DNA from: Candidatus Heimdallarchaeota archaeon
Lineage (GTDB): Archaea; Asgardarchaeota; Heimdallarchaeia; Heimdallarchaeales; Kariarchaeaceae
Length of the DNA stretch: 14,531 nucleotides
Direction: 5' to 3'
Assembly (NCBI GenBank): GCA_027016475.1
Contig: JALUTL010000254.1
Span: 644 to 15,174 of the forward strand
Made by a program: the position numbers and the translations under genes
In this document: piece by piece, positions 7,537 through 14,529 of the stretch
Layout of the letters: every line of letters starts with the position of its first letter
Position numbering within the stretch: position 1 is the first letter of the stretch
The notes under the pieces: generated by a model
Database searches by the model: none
What the model saw: only the letters and a program-made list of their open reading frames with translations
Told to the model about the DNA's origin: nothing

Positions 7537-8712
7537 TTATACCTTCATTGCGTAAGGGAATTGTGAAAGGCGTTCACCTCCATTCTCGGTGACCAGCCAT
7601 GTATCTTCTATGCCGACACCCGTTTTTGGTTGTTGGAGTATCAATTTTGGTTCAACTGCAATGGTGTTTCCGATTTGCAAAGGTCTTTTGTAGCCTTCAG
7701 TGATTATTGGCAGTTCATCTAGCTCCAATCCGACTCCATGGCCTATGAATGCAACCTTATCATGTTTCGAGCCCATAAACTCCATTTCATATCCCATTTC
7801 TTTTACCAGAGTGCTGAGGTTTCTATAAATTTCATCGCAGTGGTTTCTAGGTTTCAACAATTTCTCACATTCGTTTTGAACCTCTTCTGCAACATGATGA
7901 GCTTCCAAGATTTTGTTTTCCACAGATCCGACCATAAAGGTTCTTGTGACATCAGAAATATATCCTTCTGAAACAGCAGTGGTGTCTATTAAGACAGCAT
8001 CACCGTCCTGAATCTTTCTTCTGCTCGGTCCAACCATGTGCATTTTGGCAAACCCTTGGCCCGAAACTGGTCCAAACATTGAATTCAATGTGGCTGTGCT
8101 TTCACCTGCCATAACATATGCGTTTGTTACTAGGTTGTGCTGGAAAGTTCTGACCTGTACCCATCCAGGATGTCCTTCTGAGCGGAGAAACGCCTCAAGC
8201 TTTGCTGAAATTTCAATTTCGGTTTTACCCGGTTTGACAATTTCGCGTGCATACTCAAAACTGGAATCATTTAGCTTGCATGCTTGTTTCATAAATTTAA
8301 GCTCTTCTTTTGACTTTATTGCCCTGATTTCCCGGAGAGTGCCACCAATGTCTACTAGCTCCGGATTTCCAAGCGCTTTGGAAATATAGTCAACTGTGCG
8401 ATAAGGTAGAATGTCAAGTTCAAGCCCCAATGTTTTTGGTTGCAAGGTTTTACCTAGATTTTTGAATATCCGGAAGGAATCCATAGTTTTTGTATCCAAA
8501 ACACTATGTTCTCCTGCAAGTTCCAAATTGCGACGAACATATCGAATCATTGCTTCTTCGTTGATTTGAATAACCCCATCCAATCCACATCCTGAGTAGT
8601 AGAAAAGATCAGGACGCGCAAAGATGAAACAAACATCGATCTCTTTAGTTGTGTCTTGAAGCTTACGGTGCCTTATGGCAAATTCCGCATCTGAAAACAA
8701 TATGTCGGTCAT
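7537..8712 (-). CDS. M24 family metallopeptidase, Xaa-Pro dipeptidase/aminopeptidase type
   Basis: Cytosolic dinuclear-metal peptidase of the 'pita-bread' fold. The N-terminal creatinase-like domain covers about 1-130 and the catalytic domain about 135-391. All five metal ligands are in place: D243 and D254 (IDTTAVSEGYISDVTRTF), H325 (GHGVGLELDELP), E354 (AVEPKL) and E369 (GVGIEDTWLVTENG). The GHGVGLE-x2-E-P block and the N-terminal domain favour a prolidase or aminopeptidase P-type enzyme (cleaving bonds before proline) over methionine aminopeptidase. Length 391 is typical of archaeal/bacterial PepQ-like proteins. There is no signal peptide. ATG 8712 has a good TATA-like box 25 bases upstream. 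The exact substrate (X-Pro dipeptide, or another creatinase-family reaction) cannot be settled from motifs alone. The Sel1-like gene follows in the same direction. Confidence 0.9.
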   Translation of the reverse strand: MTDILFSDAEFAIRHRKLQDTTKEIDVCFIFARPDLFYYSGCGLDGVIQINEEAMIRYVRRNLELAGEHSVLDTKTMDSFRIFKNLGKTLQPKTLGLELDILPYRTVDYISKALGNPELVDIGGTLREIRAIKSKEELKFMKQACKLNDSSFEYAREIVKPGKTEIEISAKLEAFLRSEGHPGWVQVRTFQHNLVTNAYVMAGESTATLNSMFGPVSGQGFAKMHMVGPSRRKIQDGDAVLIDTTAVSEGYISDVTRTFMVGSVENKILEAHHVAEEVQNECEKLLKPRNHCDEIYRNLSTLVKEMGYEMEFMGSKHDKVAFIGHGVGLELDELPIITEGYKRPLQIGNTIAVEPKLILQQPKTGVGIEDTWLVTENGGERLSQFPYAMKV

Positions 8713-8733
8713 AATCCATCTTGCGAACCATCC

Positions 8734-8740
8734 AATATAA
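8734..8740 (-). promoter_or_regulatory. TATA box for the M24 peptidase gene
   Basis: Minus strand TTATATT, preceded by a purine-rich AAAAAATAGG stretch that could serve as BRE. It is centred 25 bases before the ATG at 8712, indicating a leaderless mRNA. Confidence 0.55.
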
Positions 8741-8783
8741 CCTATTTTTTCTTTTGGGCATTTCTTTTATCCTAATTGAAAAG

Positions 8784-8791
8784 ATATTTCA
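8784..8791 (+). promoter_or_regulatory. TATA-like box for the SDR39U1-like gene
   Basis: ATATTTCA, centred about 27 bases before the ATG at 8814. This supports that start over the further-upstream in-frame ATG at 8721. Confidence 0.4.
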
Positions 8792-8813
8792 AAATTGGTT
8801 AATTCTTCAATTA

Positions 8814-9722
8814 ATGCGGTTTATTATTGCAGGTGGGACCGGCTTTATCGGCTCTTTTCTCTCTCAGAAATTGAAAAATTTGGGCCATGAGATCATCATT
8901 TTGACTCGAACAAACAGGCCATCGACAGATTCACAATTAAAATACGTCAAATGGGATGCCAAAACTGGCACGGGATGGTCTGACCTTATTACATCCGAAA
9001 CAGTTATCGTGAATTTGGCAGGATCAAGTATTGCCAAAGGGAGATGGACAGATAAGCGGAAAAAAGAGTTGATTGAGAGCAGAGTAAATTCTGGAAAAGC
9101 AATTGTCGATGGAATAAAACAAAGCGGAAAACATCCAAAAGCAATGTTTCAAGCTTCTGCTGTTGGTTATTATGGGACATCAGAGGATTTGGTATTTTAT
9201 GAAGACACCAAGCCAGAAAAAGTCGATTTTTTGAGCAACGTATGCCAACAATGGGAAAACTCGACCCAAGAATTGGAGGAATTAGGAGTAAGAAGGATCG
9301 TTGGAAGAATTGGAATTGCACTTTGGAAGGATGAAGGTGCTTTACCATTAATGGCCCTGCCTGTTAAATTGTTTGTCGGAGGCAAAATCGGTTCTGGCAA
9401 TCAGTGGATATCATGGATTCATATCTATGATTTGGTCAACGCCATTATCTTTCTCTGTGATAAGGAAGAGGCACAAGGAGTTTACAATTTGGTTGCGCCA
9501 AATGCGGTAATCAATTCCTATTTTATGAAAACTTTGGCTAAAACCTTGCGACGCCCCTATTGGTTTCCCACACCATCCTTTATGTTAATATTAGTCTTAG
9601 GCGAGAAAAGCTCCACAGTCTTAAACGGTCAGAGAGTTTTTCCAAAAAGACTGATTGATGATGGCTTCGAATTTCAATATCCGACTTTAGAACAGGCACT
9701 CCGACAAATATATTATGGCTGA
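8814..9722 (+). CDS. SDR39U1/YfcH-type NAD-dependent epimerase-like protein (TIGR01777 type)
   Basis: Atypical extended SDR of 302 residues, of unknown reaction, cytosolic. Residues 1-13 hold the Rossmann strand and the loop GGTGFIG. Family marks follow in order: VNLAGSSI (66-73), GRWTDKRKKEL and ESR, ASAVGYYG (114-121), RIGIAL (165-170), the GSGNQWISWIHIYDL block (193-207), YNLVAPN (224-230), and GQRVFPKRL (272-280) near the C-terminus. This set is characteristic of the YfcH/SDR39U1 group. The frame is open from 8721, but those 31 extra codons precede the first Rossmann strand and overlap the divergent M24 promoter, so ATG 8814 is chosen. It is a single gene, with 78 bases to the next start on the same strand. 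A tail of about 50 residues follows the Rossmann core, as usual for the group. Confidence 0.87.
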   Translation: MRFIIAGGTGFIGSFLSQKLKNLGHEIIILTRTNRPSTDSQLKYVKWDAKTGTGWSDLITSETVIVNLAGSSIAKGRWTDKRKKELIESRVNSGKAIVDGIKQSGKHPKAMFQASAVGYYGTSEDLVFYEDTKPEKVDFLSNVCQQWENSTQELEELGVRRIVGRIGIALWKDEGALPLMALPVKLFVGGKIGSGNQWISWIHIYDLVNAIIFLCDKEEAQGVYNLVAPNAVINSYFMKTLAKTLRRPYWFPTPSFMLILVLGEKSSTVLNGQRVFPKRLIDDGFEFQYPTLEQALRQIYYG

Positions 9723-9772
9723 TACAGTCAAGAGGAGGACGGATTAATTATTGAACGATTTCCCTAACTTAA

Positions 9773-9782
9773 CCTTAAAGTA
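9773..9782 (+). promoter_or_regulatory. Possible TATA box for the 470-residue membrane protein gene
   Basis: CCTTAAAGTA, centred about 23-26 bases before the ATG pair at 9801/9804. AT-rich, but a weak TATA match. Confidence 0.35.
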
Positions 9783-9800
9783 AACAGGGGATATTGAGAA

Positions 9801-11213
9801 ATGATGTCAATCGCCCGCAGGTATGTTGAATATTTCAAAAGCATAGTGAAGGCAGACAAGGAAATTCTGTTGGCAAATCTCATAGGGTATGGCATTCTAG
9901 GTGTCCTTTTCTTTCTGATCTCATTCACTTTTCTTTTTGTTTTCTCGATTCTTCTTTCAAGTTTGGGTTTCCAAAATTTTGTACAAAAGGCTATTCCACT
10001 CTATTTCGTTTGGTTCTTTCCGGTGTTCTTCATATCCATTGTCCTAATCAAGGGATTCTTTTTTGAAAGCAATGAAAATTCAGGATTTGAGAAAAGTTAT
10101 GGAGTCCAAGAGGTACAACAAATCCTTCTTGAGGGAAATGACGAAGAGAAAATACAACTATTGAAAAGACTGCATTTGATAGACTTGAATCCAGATTTTT
10201 TAATGGCCAAAGCCGTATCCATAGCGAGAACAGAAAAGAAGCATAAAGTTCGTGAAGCAGCATTTCTTGCAATAAGACAGATCAAAAGCAGGAATGAAAT
10301 TTTCGAAAAATACAATGTTAGGCGGGGATTGATAATTGATCAATTAGTTAGGCTGAAGTCACAAACAAGAAGACATGTTGACAAAACTAGACCTATTACA
10401 GTGCAAATAGAAAAAATGATAACAATAGAGAATAACACAAACGAGACATTTCCATCTGTAAAATTAATTGATGACAACCAGAATGAAGTAACTTTGTTTG
10501 ATTCAATCCCTGCACGTGCAACAGTTGATATCAGCTTGTCAGATCAAGGAAACCTTCAATTGCCTATAGAGGTTACTACAAATTTGCTCAGCTCAACAGA
10601 GATTTTTGTACAATTGGGGAATTTCTCTGAAGTATCCATGACAGACATTATTATTTCGCTTCATGACAAAAACAATGAGCAATTAACTTTGAGGTCAAAT
10701 TCCTCGAATATAGAAGTCGAAGGGGAACGTAGAATTCGTATTGCAAATCTCGATCCGAAATCCACAATTGGATTTTCAATTAGATTTGATCAAAATCCGA
10801 CAATGTATCTTAGTTTTTTTGCCCATTTTGATAGTACATTAGAACAGATAGTGATGCCGAAAATGTATATGGAAACTGAAGGCTCAGATATGGTGAAGAT
10901 ACGGATGGATCCTGAGAACAAGGTCATAATTGAAACAACAAACATCCATAATACAGCAATTTACTTAGAGAAAATCATGGTTTCATATTTTTCTGACTTT
11001 GTTCCGACAACCCAATTAATGACATACAGCCAGCAACAAATAATTGAAAAAATCGGTTCAGCCAGATTGCTTCCTGGACAGACCGTTAAGTTCACAATAC
11101 CCTCGAATTTGCAGGAGACTGAATTTCCCTCATTCCATTCTTCTGTAGCCTATTTTCTTGAAGCTGAAGGTCATTCTGCCACCCAAATTGATTTTGAAAT
11201 ACTTGTTGATTGA
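9801..11213 (+). CDS. Unrecognised two-TM protein with helical and beta-rich cytoplasmic regions
   Basis: I do not recognise this 470-residue protein. It starts with a basic amphipathic segment (1-20), followed by TM1 (about 27-54), a short loop (55-65) and TM2 (about 66-87). The positive N-terminus predicts both ends inside, so the large C-terminal part should be cytoplasmic. Residues 100-190 are helical and charged, with HEAT/ARM-like character (EVQQILLEGNDEEKIQLLKRL, then VREAAFLAIRQI). Residues 198-470 are beta-rich and look like two or three Ig-like domains. One (about 265-335) has the rhythm NFSEVSMTDIIISLHD, IRIANLDPKSTIGFSIRF, seen in CARDB/appendage-type beta sandwiches. No catalytic motif and no cysteine is visible. 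Start at ATG 9801 or the adjacent one at 9804. A scaffold or trafficking role would be speculation. Confidence 0.8.
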   Translation: MMSIARRYVEYFKSIVKADKEILLANLIGYGILGVLFFLISFTFLFVFSILLSSLGFQNFVQKAIPLYFVWFFPVFFISIVLIKGFFFESNENSGFEKSYGVQEVQQILLEGNDEEKIQLLKRLHLIDLNPDFLMAKAVSIARTEKKHKVREAAFLAIRQIKSRNEIFEKYNVRRGLIIDQLVRLKSQTRRHVDKTRPITVQIEKMITIENNTNETFPSVKLIDDNQNEVTLFDSIPARATVDISLSDQGNLQLPIEVTTNLLSSTEIFVQLGNFSEVSMTDIIISLHDKNNEQLTLRSNSSNIEVEGERRIRIANLDPKSTIGFSIRFDQNPTMYLSFFAHFDSTLEQIVMPKMYMETEGSDMVKIRMDPENKVIIETTNIHNTAIYLEKIMVSYFSDFVPTTQLMTYSQQQIIEKIGSARLLPGQTVKFTIPSNLQETEFPSFHSSVAYFLEAEGHSATQIDFEILVD

Positions 11214-11255
11214 CAAAATGCCTTCCTTCATTCCAAAAGCATTGTCGCATATAGT

Positions 11256-11265
11256 CATAAATTTT
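11256..11265 (+). promoter_or_regulatory. TATA box for the F420:NADP oxidoreductase gene
   Basis: CATAAATTTT, centred about 27 bases before ATG 11288. No Shine-Dalgarno sequence lies between them, so the mRNA is probably leaderless. Confidence 0.5.
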
Positions 11266-11287
11266 AACTAGTGAACAAAGGAATCAT

Positions 11288-11938
11288 ATGTCAATTTCAA
11301 TTGGAGTTGTCGGTGGTACTGGTGCACTTGGATCTGCTTTGGCATACAGACTTTTGAAACATGGATACTCCGTTACAATTGGATCAAGATCCAAAGAAAG
11401 GGGAAGTGCCAAAGCAGAAGAATTGCGTTTAGAAACAGATGGTACAGTAACAGGAGGAGATAACGGAATCGCGGTACAGTGTGATTTTATTGTACTTGCG
11501 GTACCAGCTACTGAAGCCATTACCCTTCTTGAACCGTTTAGAGCAGACCTACAAAATAAAACGTTGATTGACGTTACTGTTCCTTTGAAATTTGGCCGTT
11601 TCATCAAAGTTGACTCAGCAGATGAACTTTCGAATTATGAACTCATTCGGTCTCATTTCAGTGAGTCCAACGTCGTTGCGTGTTTAAAGACCATTCCTGC
11701 AGACTTTTTGAGACAAGATGGAAGTAAAGAAAGGAGAACGACATTTGTTTTCTCAAAAACTCATGAATCTGCAATTCCTGTAATGAGCATGCTTGAAACA
11801 ATAGGATTGGAGCCTGTTTATGTGCCTGGAAAATATCATGCCTATACTGTCGAACGAATGACGGCAATGGCAATACAGCTTAACAAGGAATATCCTGGTT
11901 CACATATCGGGTACAAAGTTGTAGGTTTAGTTAAATGA
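11288..11938 (+). CDS. npdG: NADPH-dependent F420 reductase (F420H2:NADP oxidoreductase)
   Basis: Transfers hydride between coenzyme F420 and NADP in the cytosol, linking F420 chemistry to the NADPH pool. The 216-residue length is that of archaeal Fno/NpdG. The Rossmann loop is GGTGALG (9-15), and S33-R34 of IGSRSKE sits at the end of the second strand, where the family binds the NADP 2'-phosphate. IVLAVPATEA (68-77), LIDVTVPL (93-100) and VVACLKTIPADFL (129-141) follow the family order. The C-terminal helix carries TVERMTAMAIQLN, then GYKVVGL. The gene has its own promoter and stands alone. No F420 biosynthesis gene or other obvious F420 enzyme is in the window. The call is good; an F420-independent NADP oxidoreductase of the same fold is the alternative. 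A hairpin lies between its end and the converging MFS gene. Confidence 0.87.
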   Translation: MSISIGVVGGTGALGSALAYRLLKHGYSVTIGSRSKERGSAKAEELRLETDGTVTGGDNGIAVQCDFIVLAVPATEAITLLEPFRADLQNKTLIDVTVPLKFGRFIKVDSADELSNYELIRSHFSESNVVACLKTIPADFLRQDGSKERRTTFVFSKTHESAIPVMSMLETIGLEPVYVPGKYHAYTVERMTAMAIQLNKEYPGSHIGYKVVGLVK

Positions 11939-11950
11939 GGTATTCAACAG

Positions 11951-11977
11951 TTAATGGTTAAAATTTTTATCCATTAA
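11951..11977. terminator. Candidate bidirectional terminator hairpin
   Basis: A perfect 7-base inverted repeat, TTAATGG / CCATTAA, with a 13-base A/T loop containing T- and A-runs. It sits between the converging npdG and MFS genes and overlaps the MFS stop codon. T-runs on both strands fit archaeal intrinsic termination. The stem is short and AT-rich. Confidence 0.4.
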
Positions 11978-13164
11978 GTGGAAAGGACAAATTCGATTCT
12001 CTTGGTTTTCACAAATAACATTTCCAAACCAAAGAAAATTGAACCAATGAAAGTAACCATGCCTGCAACCTGCATTGTCAAAATATAGGTGCCAGAAATT
12101 TGGAAAAAGAACAAACCAATTACAGGGCCCACAACTTGAGCAATTGAAATGGAAGCATTGTAAAGTCCTGTACTTGTTCCCACAAGATTGTAACTTTTTG
12201 CACGGAATTCAACAATTCTCAAACCACCCACATAAAAAAATGCCCAAGAAAAACCTAAGATGAACTGAGTCAAAACCATTTCAATCAATGAACCCGCCAA
12301 TGTAAAACTAAAGAAAGCGGTTGCCGAGAGAACCAGACCCAAGAAGTACATAAATTGAGGATTATATCTATCACCCAATGTTTTCATGACAAAGAATTGT
12401 GTCAGTGTATTTGTCAACTGAACAAGCCCAATTTCAAAAGGCGACAGGCCAATATAGTCCTGAAGAAATAGAGCCCAAAATATCCAAATAGCGTTTGCAG
12501 TTCCATGTCTGGCGATTGTGAGCAAATATACCTCCCAATTGAGCAAAATCGCGTCGAAAAAGGAGTGCTGCTCAGTACTCTTACTTGTCATTGCAATTGG
12601 TGCAAGATCGATATCTGCGCCTGTTTGGAAAATTAGGCTTAGGAGGAATGATACGAAGAACAATAGGGCAGATAAAATGAAGATTGATTTTATGCCGAAA
12701 ATTTGAGCAAACAGGCCTCCCAACAAGCCTCCATTTGCCCAGCCCAATGAACCAAACGCAGAAAGATTTCCCAATTTCGTCTTTCGGCGAGATGCGATCG
12801 AGGTAATGGAAGCAGGAAATATGCCTAGTGAGATACCATGGAATATTCTCGCATAGACCAAGAATTGAAAATTTGTTGAAAAAATGTAGACAACAGATGA
12901 AATGGAAGAAGCCAACAAGCCTACAACAAGAAAGAAGCGAGTGCCACGGATGTCTACTAGTCGACCAAAAATCGTTGATGACACAATGGTCGAAATCGCA
13001 GCCAATATTCCCAAAAGGGCAATCCCATCCTCAAGAATACTTATTCCTTTCAAATACAACACTAAAAATGAGAACAGAACTGCAGACCCTGAGTTTGCTA
13101 AAAATAGCTCTGATTTCAGGTCAAATGATTTAGAGTCATTCTTCAAAAATATTTTCACTCTCAT
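11974..13164 (-). CDS. Major facilitator superfamily transporter
   Basis: A 396-residue permease with about 12 hydrophobic segments in two halves, joined by a polar central loop (about 185-205, GADIDLAPIAMTSKSTEQ). The loop between TM2 and TM3 carries a motif A variant, GRLVDIRGTR (67-76). The second half has the weaker repeat LGDRYNPQ in the equivalent place. A TM5-region LGWANGGLLGG resembles the antiporter motif of drug/H+ exchangers, so drug or metabolite efflux is plausible but unproven. A short cytoplasmic N-terminus (MRVKIFLKNDSKSF) precedes TM1. The ATG lies in an ATGA overlap with the stop codon of a decayed upstream gene, a relic of an old operon. A TTTTATAAAA box 22 bases upstream may now serve as its promoter. 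A second, truncated copy of its 5' end lies at 14212-14302. Confidence 0.88.
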   Translation of the reverse strand: MRVKIFLKNDSKSFDLKSELFLANSGSAVLFSFLVLYLKGISILEDGIALLGILAAISTIVSSTIFGRLVDIRGTRFFLVVGLLASSISSVVYIFSTNFQFLVYARIFHGISLGIFPASITSIASRRKTKLGNLSAFGSLGWANGGLLGGLFAQIFGIKSIFILSALLFFVSFLLSLIFQTGADIDLAPIAMTSKSTEQHSFFDAILLNWEVYLLTIARHGTANAIWIFWALFLQDYIGLSPFEIGLVQLTNTLTQFFVMKTLGDRYNPQFMYFLGLVLSATAFFSFTLAGSLIEMVLTQFILGFSWAFFYVGGLRIVEFRAKSYNLVGTSTGLYNASISIAQVVGPVIGLFFFQISGTYILTMQVAGMVTFIGSIFFGLEMLFVKTKRIEFVLST

Positions 13165-13380
13165 CCTATTTCGAAAATGATTTTATAAAACTCGAACATA
13201 GAGGCACATGTCTCATCTACAATGTTTTTTGATGTTTATGTGCTCATTTCGACATTTCTGACAAAGTAAGAATCATTCCACATACCATTCAGCTAAACCT
13301 GTGGATCTGAGGTTACCTATTTTGAACAGCTTCAAACATGCTTGGGTTGTCATAGGATGTCATTTGGGAACCTAAGGAAA
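13161..13380 (-). pseudogene. Decayed copy of the 3' end of the gene at 14299-14529
   Basis: Minus-strand remnant of the reading frame that is still open at 14299-14529. The last about 20 codons remain readable (IVDE-x-CASMFEFYK, then a stop in an ATGA overlap with the MFS start). Upstream of that, relative to the right copy, there is a 6-base gap near 13225, a further net loss of two bases, and in-frame stops. Similarity can be followed to about 13380 through ACCTCAGATCC and CAAGCATG. The stretch 13381-13511 shows no gene or clear structure, though the remnant may continue there unseen, because its partner runs off the window. No protein function is known. Confidence 0.7.
13181..13190 (-). 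promoter_or_regulatory. TATA-like box upstream of the MFS gene
   Basis: TTTTATAAAA (self-complementary), centred about 22 bases before the MFS ATG, slightly close for a leaderless start. In the right-hand copy the same ten bases are codons for Phe-Tyr-Lys of the upstream protein, so here they may be a promoter taken over from coding sequence. Confidence 0.45.
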
Positions 13381-13511
13381 GTTTGTCCAAATTTCAGGTG
13401 ACCTGTATGAGTTACAACTTGCATCAACAACTCAGGCACCTTCACTCAATTGAAACTTGGTTGGGGTTTGCCCAGTTTGTAGCATATTGAAAAGTTGGCA
13501 ATGTCTCAAAA

Positions 13512-14082
13512 TTAAGGGAAAATATCCTTCAGTTCAATTGTAAAACCTAGCAAATCGTATTTCACTTGTTCATAGCAGATCTCCGGATCATCAAAATGAT
13601 CCCTTTTTATTGTAAATTTAACTATGGAATGCTCTGCTGAATCAACCACCCAATATTCCCTGATCTTGTGTCGTTCGTAAATATCTTTTTTCTTTTCCAG
13701 ATCCTGAGCCCGATTGATAGAGAGGATCTCCACCACCATGTCTGGAGTCCCTTGAACGTTTTTTTCTGTCAAGATATGCTTGTTTTCATTTAGGATCACC
13801 ACCAAGTCAGGGATAACGAGGGTTTCTTCAGAAAGTGCAACATCTACAGGAGCCGCAAGAATTTCTCCATCCTTTTTTTTGTTGAAAATGTGAATTGAAG
13901 ATTGCCAGCAGGTTTCTGCCGATCCTTTGATGTAAAATTGTAGGAGAGGGAACCATATATAGATCTCCTTTTATTAATTCAATCAATGGATCTTCAGGAT
14001 ATTCAGGAAGGCTTTTCAAGGCTTCGATAGTAAAGTATATTTTTTGGGAAAGCGGTCTTACCTTAAACCTCGGAAAAGACAT
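13512..14082 (-). pseudogene. Uma2 family (DUF820) endonuclease-like gene, frame broken once
   Basis: PD-(D/E)XK nuclease-fold protein of unknown role. The two pieces read as one gene. The N-terminal part, from ATG 14082, runs to about residue 67 and includes LIELIKGDLYMVPSPTILHQRIG. The C-terminal part includes EGTPDMVVEIL-like GTPDMVVEIL, then DLEKKKDIYERHKIREYWVVDS, the family core. They join if one A is dropped from the run of eight A on the minus strand (T at 13873-13880), which gives QQKKDGEILAAPVDVAL, the expected link strand. The repaired protein would be about 189 residues, the normal length. As read, frame 1 ends soon after the run in a cysteine-rich nonsense tail (CGSCRCCTF). Whether this is a sequencing indel, a real pseudogene or slippage is open. 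The gene has its own TATA-like box and sits between the two direct repeats. Confidence 0.75.
13873..13880. other. T8/A8 homopolymer at the Uma2 frame break
   Basis: Eight T on the plus strand (A8 in the coding sense). Removing one base, or adding two, restores the full Uma2 frame. Confidence 0.7.
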
Positions 14083-14104
14083 AAATAACAAAGGGGTTGC
14101 AATC

Positions 14105-14112
14105 ATTAATAA
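14105..14112 (-). promoter_or_regulatory. TATA-like box for the Uma2-like gene
   Basis: Minus strand TTATTAAT, centred about 26 bases before ATG 14082. It supports that start over the in-frame ATG at 14106, which is too close to the box. From here to about 14211 I see no gene. Confidence 0.45.
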
Positions 14113-14211
14113 CTTTCTCTTGAAGAGACTTACATCTTTTTACTTTCCCATTTCAATCGCGCCATCTGTGGACAATGACAGGGTTAGAAAAAACTGTTCT
14201 TTGCAGGACAC

Positions 14212-14302
14212 AACAGAGTCTCAGATCCTGAGTTTGCTTGAAATGGCTCTAAATTCAGGTCAAACGATTTAGAGTCATTCTGCAAAAAAACTTCATTCTC
14301 AT
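14212..14302 (-). pseudogene. Truncated, frameshifted 5' fragment of an MFS transporter gene
   Basis: Minus-strand relic of the first about 30 codons of a second copy of the MFS gene at 11974-13164. It keeps ATGAGA at 14302 in an ATGA overlap with the preceding stop. It has lost one base within the first six codons. After that shift it reads LQNDSKSFDLNLEPFQANSG, against LKNDSKSFDLKSELFLANSG in the intact gene. Similarity stops near 14212, so the remaining about 365 codons are absent and Uma2 lies where they would be. It is not functional. Confidence 0.75.
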
Positions 14303-14529
14303 CTAGTACTGAAGGTGTTTTTATAAAACTCAAACATAGAGGCACAGGCCTCATCTACAATGTTCGCATCATTTTGATGTTTGAGTACTCTTTTCAACAT
14401 TTGTGCCAGACCAAGCGTCATTTCATATACGGATTCCAATCGATCTTGGGGATCTGAGGTGGCCAACCCTGAAATGCTTCGGCTATGCTTGAGTTGCCAG
14501 TTTTTGATTGATTTCCATATGAATCCCAT
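14299..14529 (-). CDS. Unrecognised protein, C-terminal part (5' end probably outside window)
   Basis: At least 76 residues of a helical, charged protein, with a frame running to the right edge. The ATG at 14529 may be internal, since only two bases precede it in the window. Visible pieces are WKSIKNWQLKHS, DRLESVYEMTLGLAQMLKRVL and IVDEACASMFEFYKN. There is no transmembrane segment and no motif I recognise. The stop overlaps the start of the MFS relic as ATGA, and the same arrangement is preserved in the left repeat. The gene was therefore once translationally coupled to an MFS transporter and may have been a regulator or partner of it, which is inference. That this frame is open while its left-hand copy is full of shifts and stops suggests this copy is, or recently was, the expressed one. 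Confidence 0.5.
   Translation of the reverse strand: MGFIWKSIKNWQLKHSRSISGLATSDPQDRLESVYEMTLGLAQMLKRVLKHQNDANIVDEACASMFEFYKNTFSTR

Larger units (their letters stand above)
13074..13380. repeat. Diverged direct repeat, left copy
   Basis: About 300 bases matching 14212-14531 in the same orientation, by eye roughly four bases in five in the best part (13089-13225) and weaker beyond. Shared blocks include CTGAGTTTGCT, GATTTAGAGTCATTCT, TTTTATAAAACTC, ACATAGAGGCACA, CTCATCTACAATG and GGATCTGAGGT. It covers the MFS 5' end and the 3' end of the gene that once preceded it. The outer edge near 13380 is soft. Confidence 0.8.

Noticed and set aside
8036..8389. Open frame of 117 codons on the plus strand inside the M24 gene
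   Set aside because: Antisense shadow of a confident peptidase with all metal ligands in place; no promoter.
8721..8813. N-terminal hydrophobic extension of the SDR39U1-like protein
   Set aside because: The extension precedes the first Rossmann strand and overlaps the divergent M24 promoter. A TATA-like box supports the start at 8814, so the apparent signal-anchor is an artefact.
13165..13511. CRISPR array or phage attachment site in the gene-poor stretch
   Set aside because: No short regular repeats and no tRNA. The similarity to 14212-14531 is explained by duplicated coding sequence.
13873..13880. Programmed ribosomal frameshift at the A8 run
   Set aside because: No slippery heptamer with downstream structure is apparent. 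An indel, pseudogene or transcriptional slippage is at least as likely, so it is not called as programmed.
13881..14106. Cysteine-rich C-terminal tail of the N-terminal Uma2 fragment as a metal-binding motif
   Set aside because: The cysteines appear only after the frame break. The other frame gives the expected conserved Uma2 sequence.
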